Origin: Rhynchospora pubera
Taxonomy: Eukaryota > Streptophyta > Magnoliopsida > Poales > Cyperaceae
DNA: 64,000 nt
Assembly: GCA_028095005.1 (NCBI GenBank)
Contig: CM051459.1
Coordinates: 15,238,699-15,302,698, forward strand
Reading direction: 5' to 3'
The translations under genes were made by a program, and so were the position numbers. Positions 58,210 through 64,000 of this stretch are shown here, one piece after another. Under the pieces are notes generated by a model. It ran no database searches. It had not been told where the DNA came from and saw only the letters and a list, made by a program, of their open reading frames with translations. The stretch's first letter is position 1. Each line of letters begins with the position of its first letter.

Positions 58210-58469
58210 CATACTAAATTCTCTTCTACTAGTGCAAATTTTATTGTAACTTCGAATATTAAAAAATTATCTTAACGCGTGGAGAAAACGGTGTGCTTTT
58301 GTTTCTAAAATAAAATAAAAATAAATATCTGTCGTCGATAATGCAACTTCCATTATAACATAAAAGAAAGAATGACAGCTTTATGTTGTCCAACTACATG
58401 ATAATATTTTAGTAATTTTCACAACTGTAAATAATAACTTAATAATTTTGAAATTCAAAGCTAAAATAT

Positions 58470-59050
58470 CCGTACCGCCTATTGAGTATGGGTAAAGGTT
58501 TATTTTTATTAGACTAACTGGTATGGGTATGGGTAAAAAAAAAATTCCGTTAATTTAACGGGTGCGGATACGAATAAGGGCTATTTCGTATCTATTATCT
58601 AACGGGTAAAATACAAACATACATGTAATATATAATCACGTAATTAGCATATTTCATAAGATATGGTATTAGTTTTGATCTTCATCGAAATTTATTTATG
58701 TTGATGGAAAAATTAATTATGTAATAGAATTTATAATTAGTTATATATATTTTTTAAATGTCAATTGACATGAGAATAAATTAAAGTATTATTTAAATAT
58801 TGTATTTTTTTGTATATTTATTTGATGTTATTTATTTAGCACATTATATAATTTTTATTAAATTAATAATATTATTATTATTCATTATGTATCGTTATCC
58901 TATTCTTACTGTTAATTCTTAACGGGTACGGGTAAGGTGCGGATAAAGTCATTTTTTAACGGGTACGAATATGTTATGGATAAAGAAAATTTTAACAAGT
59001 GCGAGTATAAAAATACTTCTACCATATTGACCGTACCCATTGACAGCCCT
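58470..59050. mobile_element. Decayed TIR element with GGGTACGG repeats (copy B)
   Basis: Counterpart of 53240-53860, ending at 'gtacccattgacagccct'. No transposase is encoded. Confidence 0.45.
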
Positions 59051-59663
59051 ACCAATAGAAGTGTAATTTCTGAGAGTTGACCAAGTAGACTATTGTCGAC
59101 TTTGCAGTTTTGTGCGTTATACAAAAGTTGCGAAAATCAATCTAGTCAATATTGATGAATATGTCGTTTTTGTTGTTATACGCCAGTAAAACTTAACAAA
59201 TATGTCCCATGATAACTAAGCTCCTGGTTGTTGTACGTCAATTACTCAATTTGAATTCACCTCCTCTTTTATTTCTGTGTTGCTCTGTTACTGACATTAC
59301 TATCTTTGTTTTCCCAAATAATTTACAGTAATTATTAACAAAAATATATAAAATTTAATAACACTAAAAATTCTCTTTGTAAAAAAAAAATTACAATTGA
59401 CACAGAAATGTTCTTCCATAAACATAAACTAATAATATATGTAACCTTTTGAAAACCATGGTATTTGGTAATTCAAGTTGCCATACTCGAAACTGCGGGA
59501 ACGAACGGGAGAAAACTTAGGCCATACTGCTTCTGTATAGACAGAATTGGCAATTGAACATATAGACGTGATTTCCATCATTTTTAAAAAATATATAAAA
59601 ATAATTAAGCAATGATAATTAAGATTGAAAAGTCTACACATGCTCCCTTGCCGAAACCTCGCT

Positions 59664-59670
59664 TATAAAT
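59664..59670 (+). promoter_or_regulatory. TATA box of the peroxidase gene
   Basis: TATAAAT within 'gcttataaatcggg', 85-91 bases before the peroxidase ATG, giving a leader of about 55-60 bases. It lies just outside the tandemly duplicated DNA, so copy B supplies the distal promoter while the core promoter is unique. Confidence 0.6.
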
Positions 59671-59754
59671 CGGGCGTTCAACATTCTCATGTCCCATCAC
59701 CTCAACGAGCTCCTCTCTCCATAGTTAACAAAGTTTAAATAAACCAAGTTAATT

Positions 59755-61053
59755 ATGGTGAAACGAGCTTCTATCATTGCTGTGCTTGTGCTCAGTCTCA
59801 TCAGTTCCTGCTATGGCCAGGTGACCGTAGGCTATTATAACAACAAATGCGGAACTAAGGATGTCGAGTCTATTATTCGTGGTGTTGTCAGCACCCGCTT
59901 CTCCTATGAAGGAGCTATCGTTGCATTCCTGTTGCGCCTTCAATTCCACGACTGCTTAGGTGACAAGGTTAACCAGCGACCCCTTATCTCCGATTAGTAC
60001 AGAGGGTCATGTTTTTCCAGATTAACAAATGTTTACTTTACAAAAAATTACATATTTTCAACATCTGTCGACTATGTATCTATCTTAAGTACTTTGTAAA
60101 TCTCAATTTGTACAGCAATGCGATGCATCACTACTGTTGGCAGGCCCGGGCAGTGAGCAAACTGCTGTTCCGAATTTCACTGTTAAAGGCTTTGACTTGA
60201 TTGACGCCATCAAGGCAGCGTTAGAGCAGGAATGCCCTGGTGTGGTCTCTTGCTCTGATATCATTGCTGCAGCTACCAGAGATGCAGTTGTCTTGGTATG
60301 TGAAACGATTTCATGCACTTAACTTTTACAGGGTGATCATCTTACAGCAACCATTCTTTCTTTTATAAATATTAATTAGGCTGGAGGAAGTTATTATGAT
60401 GTACCAATGGGAAGGAAGGATGGCCTAGTTGGACTTGCATCCAATGTTGATCTGCCACCGCCAGATATCTCTGTTGCTAGTGCGATTCAATATTACGGAA
60501 AGGTGGGCTTCAGCGCCTTGGAAACTGTTGTTTTGCTAGGTAATTACCAATCACTGCAGCTGCAATATATAAATACTGAAAATTTTGTAAGCAATGAAAG
60601 AAAAATTCATAACAGTAAACATCTTTTCTCATTTAAGGTGGGCACACTGTTGGAGTCACTCATTGTAGTGTCATCAAGGACAGGTTGTACAACTACAAGG
60701 GCACTCAAAGCGCAGACCCAGACTTGGATGCCTTCTATGTTTTCTTCCTCGGCAATATTATTTGCCATAATGACCCCAATGCTGTTGACATGTTTGTCTT
60801 TTTGGATAGCCCAGACAGTGTACTAACAGTCGATAACTCATATTACAAGATGCTGCTCAACCACAAGGGTATCCTGCCAATCGATAATGCAATTGCCTTC
60901 GACCCCTCTACTTCTGGATATGTTAATGACCTAGCAAACAACAATGATTATTTCTTGGATCTCTTCGGCAAGACAATTGTAAAGATGGGCCTGATCGGTG
61001 TGCTTACTGGAAACCAAGGAGAAATCAGGCAAGTCTGCTCCAAGACAAACTAA
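59755..61053 (+). CDS. Class III (secretory) peroxidase, 4 exons
   Basis: Exons 59755-59967, 60116-60295, 60380-60539, 60638-61053; GT-AG introns; 322 residues. The three introns are in the classic class III positions. Residues 1-21 are a signal peptide ending SSCYG, then Q22, the usual mature N-terminus. The distal haem motif LLRLQFHDC (catalytic Arg and His) and the proximal motif GGHTVGVTHC (haem-ligand His) are present, as are the eight cysteines. It oxidises phenolics with H2O2 in the wall or vacuole. Closest in feel to the Arabidopsis PRX44/57 branch (GKGILPIDNAIAFDPSTSGYV-like end). Odd point: the distal loop reads HDC-LGDKQ-CDAS, one residue longer than the usual FVxG and lacking its Phe-Val. 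A different first donor would break the frame. Confidence 0.92.
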
Positions 61054-61758
61054 ACTTCGTCCTAAATACACCCATTGTTCGCCTTGAGATTGTACTTTGT
61101 TGTTGATACATACTCTACGAGTACAATACATGTGTGTGCAGTTTGTTTATTCTTTCTTTTTGTTTGTTCCATTTGATGTGCATGGAATTTTGTCTTTTCA
61201 ACAATATTTGTATTTCGGGATTTTCACTTTGAGTAACAATGTACCCTGTTGTTAATTAATTATTGATTCTATAAAATATTTTTTTTTTGGGTCAAAAATT
61301 TTTTTTTTGAGGGTCAGGTGGCAATTACCACACCGACAAATTTTATTAATAATAAAAATAATTACAAGTTAAAAGAAAAAAATGAAAAACTGTACAGAAG
61401 AGCAAAATGAAAAATTAAAGGTTCCTAGACATGCTTTGTCGGGAAGTTGATATCATTAAATATTGTCTTGAGTATTAAATACGCGGAAGTGTCCTCGCCT
61501 ATGAAGATAAGTTTAAAAATGTGAGCAGAAACAAATACAGAATTGTTAAAAGGTAATTATATGATTTCCATTTGGTGAATTTGTTTGGTATAAGCTTGTA
61601 TAGACTACAGAAGTGTCAAATCTGAACTACTCAATCAATATAGACTACTGATACTGGCTAATGGCTATGCAGCCTATGCTTATTAGCATATATAAAACAT
61701 GTTCTTTCACTTCGGAGATTGATATCCGATGAAATTGGAGCATAAAACAATTTCAGTA
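61054..61758. other. 3' flank of the peroxidase gene
   Basis: Contains the 3' UTR and T-rich tracts near 61270-61310. No other gene is visible. Confidence 0.4.
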
Positions 61759-62525
61759 TTCTCTGGTCAATATTCTGATCACCTCAAACTCAAAATCAAG
61801 TGCTGAAGTGACTAACAGGAGTTGTAAGACCGAATTATTTCGGCATTAGCATGTATGTAGTAGAAAGTATTTAACTATTTGATTAATCGACCCTCAAAAA
61901 AACTATTTGATTAATTTAACTTGTCAATGTAGCAGATAAACGAATCCTTTATGATGCAGTACAAAATCTAGAAGTAAAAAGTTGGAAACAAAACAAACCT
62001 GAAGCGAGGCGAGGTGTGGTGCAGGTGCAGAGAGAGAACTCGAATGTCGGGAATGGTAAGCAGCCGCTAGCGGGGGATAACCGGAGAAGATGGAAGGGCA
62101 GAGGAAGAGACAAAAAGGGAAATTTGCTTTATAAGTATTGTTCTTTTCACTAAAAAGGGTTGATGGGTTGGCGGCTTTTTACTTGGTCTATTTGTGTGTG
62201 TGTGGATGTCGGGATTGCATTGTAGTTCAACACAACAAATTGACCAGGTTGGCTGTTTGTTATTACTTGATTTGTAAAGGATACAACAGGTTCTTCTAGA
62301 GGGTAAATTCTAGTGAAGCTTGTGTAGTTCAGTGCTTGTTGAAATACAAATATGAAATCGAATTTATCAGCGACTGGAATCTGCCATGGAGAGAGCTCGC
62401 AAGCTTCAAAAGCATCGCAGATAAAGTTGGGGTATTTTTGTCCAAACTTATAAAAAAGTTTTTTGTATTTAATTAATATGGTTGAAATAAAGCAAAAGGT
62501 TTATATCTCAAATTGGTAAGATTAT

Positions 62526-62684
62526 GGACTTGTTTGGATGAGTTTGGAATTTGGAGATTTTCTAATTTCTAGACATAAATTTATTATAAACAATCTAAAT
62601 TCTTCACAAAGTTACACACTTCTCAATAAATTTATGCCTAGGAATAAGAAATTCTCCAAATTCTTAAGCGATCCAAACGGCCCC
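62526..62684. mobile_element. ~160-bp MITE specific to copy 2
   Basis: Ends are GGACTTGTTTGGATGAG and the complement of GGGGCCGTTTGGATCGC. The minus-strand core is 'agaagtgtgtaactttgtga'. Copy 1 reads 'gattataatagggg' uninterrupted at the same place. The target duplication is short (2-3 bp, TA or TTA-like), which would fit a PIF/Harbinger- or Mariner-type MITE. Confidence 0.78.
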
Positions 62685-62811
62685 TAATAGGGGTTATATA
62701 TATCCGGTTTTGAAAATCGGAGGGGTTATATCCTGTAACCTCTTGGTGAAGATTAGAGGGTTTTATCCAATTTTGTCTTACTTATTCGTCAAATTTTTTA
62801 ATCCACGAGTC

Positions 62812-62949
62812 TAGTCGTTTTTCGATCTGAGCCGTCAGATTTAATCTCAACGATTAATAGATGTCCCGTGAATAATATCAGAGTGATATGCTCGAAAAAA
62901 TTTTAATCATTGAGATTAAATCGGACGGCTCAGATCGAAAAACGACCAG
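62812..62949. mobile_element. Foldback MITE, copy of 40687-40824
   Basis: TAGTCGTTTTTCGATCTGAG at the left, with a nearly perfect complement at the right. It is shared by both segmental duplicates. Confidence 0.65.
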
Positions 62950-63880
62950 AGAATCTGGGTCCCACTATTTGTTGAAGCCATTCACCTACGAGCCTACCAG
63001 GAATGTAATAGTCCTACACCTTTGTATTGTTCCACGGTAACTTTTTTAATGATAAATTGGATCAAAATTCTAAATTTCTTTCAAAATTAATTCGGGTGTG
63101 TTTGGATCATCGAAGAAAAAATTAGGATTAGTTTTTCGGAGTAAAAAAAATATTATTTCTAAACGATTAAGAATAATTTTTTTTTTGGATAAAAAATGTT
63201 ATTTTTTAACTGATCTAACATCTCAATTATTTTTTTATTCCTCAAGTGTTTAGATCATTTTTTTTATGTGGATTAAGAAGTGGTTGGGACCACTTTTTAA
63301 TCCGGATTAAAAATATGATCCAAACCACTCTATGAATAAAAAATTAATTCGAATATTGGACTACTTAAAAATAACATTTTTGATCCCAAAAAACTTATTC
63401 TTGATCGTTTAGAAATAATATTTTTTACTCCGAATTATAACTAATTTTAATTTTATTCTTAAATGATCTAAATGATCTCAAATCCATATTTTTTTTACTA
63501 ACGGTATGTTGTCTTTTTACGGCGTTCCACAGGAAATCACCGTGTCATCTTTAGATTGGGACGTCTTTGTACACAATATTGGATTGATGTGAATCGTCTG
63601 ATGTAAGCCGTACACATAATCTCCGGCAAATTCAGAGACACTGCGACTGCATCTGCGTCCATGCCGGAGGTGATTGAATTTCCACCAGCCTAGGGAATGT
63701 TTATTATTTGAGTGATACTTGTGTAAAAAGTTGTTCTAGTAAAAGACGGGTTGGATTATCGCTGAAACCACGATAAAATTTATAATAAAATGTTTTGACA
63801 AAATTAAGTCTGAATCAGAAACTTTGACATTCAAACACTGAATTGCTTTTCATGTATATCGAACTACTGATGGAATTAGA

Positions 63881-64000
63881 GGCTCCGTTTGGATGGTGTG
63901 AGAATAAGAGAAATAAGGGAAGAAGTAGTATTGAAAAGTGTGTAACTTTGTGAAGAGTTTGGATTGTTTATAATAAATTTGGAAGTAAAAAGAAGCTATT
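63881..64000 (+). mobile_element. MITE cut by the window end
   Basis: Begins GGCTCCGTTTGGATGGTG and carries the family core 'gaaaagtgtgtaactttgtg' and 'gtttggattgtttataataa'. The right end lies beyond the window. Confidence 0.6.

Larger units (their letters stand above)
55493..59605. repeat. Tandem duplication, copy B
   Basis: 4.1 kb, partner of copy A. It lacks the SINE and the hAT-like block but carries its own MITE insertion at 58041-58209. It ends about 150 bases before the peroxidase ATG. Confidence 0.88.
61759..63880. repeat. Duplicated segment, copy 2 (partner 39037-41813)
   Basis: Colinear with copy 1 from 'ctctggtcaatattctgatc' to 'gaactactgatggaa'. It lies about 0.7 kb downstream of the peroxidase stop. 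It lacks the 433-bp MITE of copy 1 (empty site at 62695-62704) and has its own MITE at 62526-62684. At the right it is interrupted by another MITE and the window edge. Confidence 0.85.

Noticed and set aside
1..64000. Prokaryotic features, CRISPR arrays, rRNA or organelle DNA insertions
   Set aside because: Nothing in the window shows regularly spaced repeats with unique spacers, rRNA sequence or recognisable plastid/mitochondrial genes.

Overview
The window is nuclear DNA of a flowering plant. Its genes are spliced with plant GT-AG introns and AT-rich intergenic DNA, and the families are plant ones: a DRP1 dynamin, a RABH1/Rab6 GTPase, an nMAT2-type nuclear maturase, a plant STAT-like SH2 protein, an invertase/PME inhibitor and a class III peroxidase. 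A plant copia element, a Helitron, SINEs and MITEs fill the spaces. I cannot name the species.

Layout. 1-5.6 kb: decayed repeats, microsatellites, a ~103-bp tandem array and GC-rich low-complexity DNA. 6.07-11.18 kb (+): complete DRP1-type dynamin gene, 15 exons. 12.06-12.58 kb (+): small gene with an OCTOPUS/DUF740-like N-terminal Cys/His motif. 15.32-18.80 kb (- orientation): a candidate non-autonomous Helitron carrying exon fragments of a uridine kinase-like gene and of an NADPH-cytochrome P450 reductase gene, plus a 128-bp-arm hairpin. 19.80-23.00 kb (-): RABH1 GTPase, 6 exons. 24.92-27.10 kb (+): intronless nMAT2-like maturase. 27.89-35.25 kb (-): STAT-like SH2 protein, 12 exons, with a probable solo LTR in intron 8. 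37.95-38.49 kb (-): secreted invertase/PME inhibitor. 43.78-48.98 kb: young copia retrotransposon (- orientation) with a full gag-pol ORF. 59.76-61.05 kb (+): class III peroxidase, 4 exons.

The last 25 kb is built from nested duplications. A ~2.2-2.8 kb segment at 39.0-41.8 kb recurs at 61.8-63.9 kb. A ~4-kb unit is tandemly repeated at 50.2-55.5 and 55.5-59.6 kb, directly upstream of the peroxidase. Comparing the copies gives internal 'empty sites' for a SINE, a hAT-like insertion and several MITEs, so insertion and target-site duplication can be read directly from the sequence.

The genes do not form a pathway. DRP1 and RABH1 act in membrane traffic, the maturase in organellar intron splicing, the SH2 protein in putative phosphotyrosine signalling, and the inhibitor and peroxidase in the apoplast. 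The most unusual content is the exon-capturing Helitron and the duplication/insertion history around the peroxidase.
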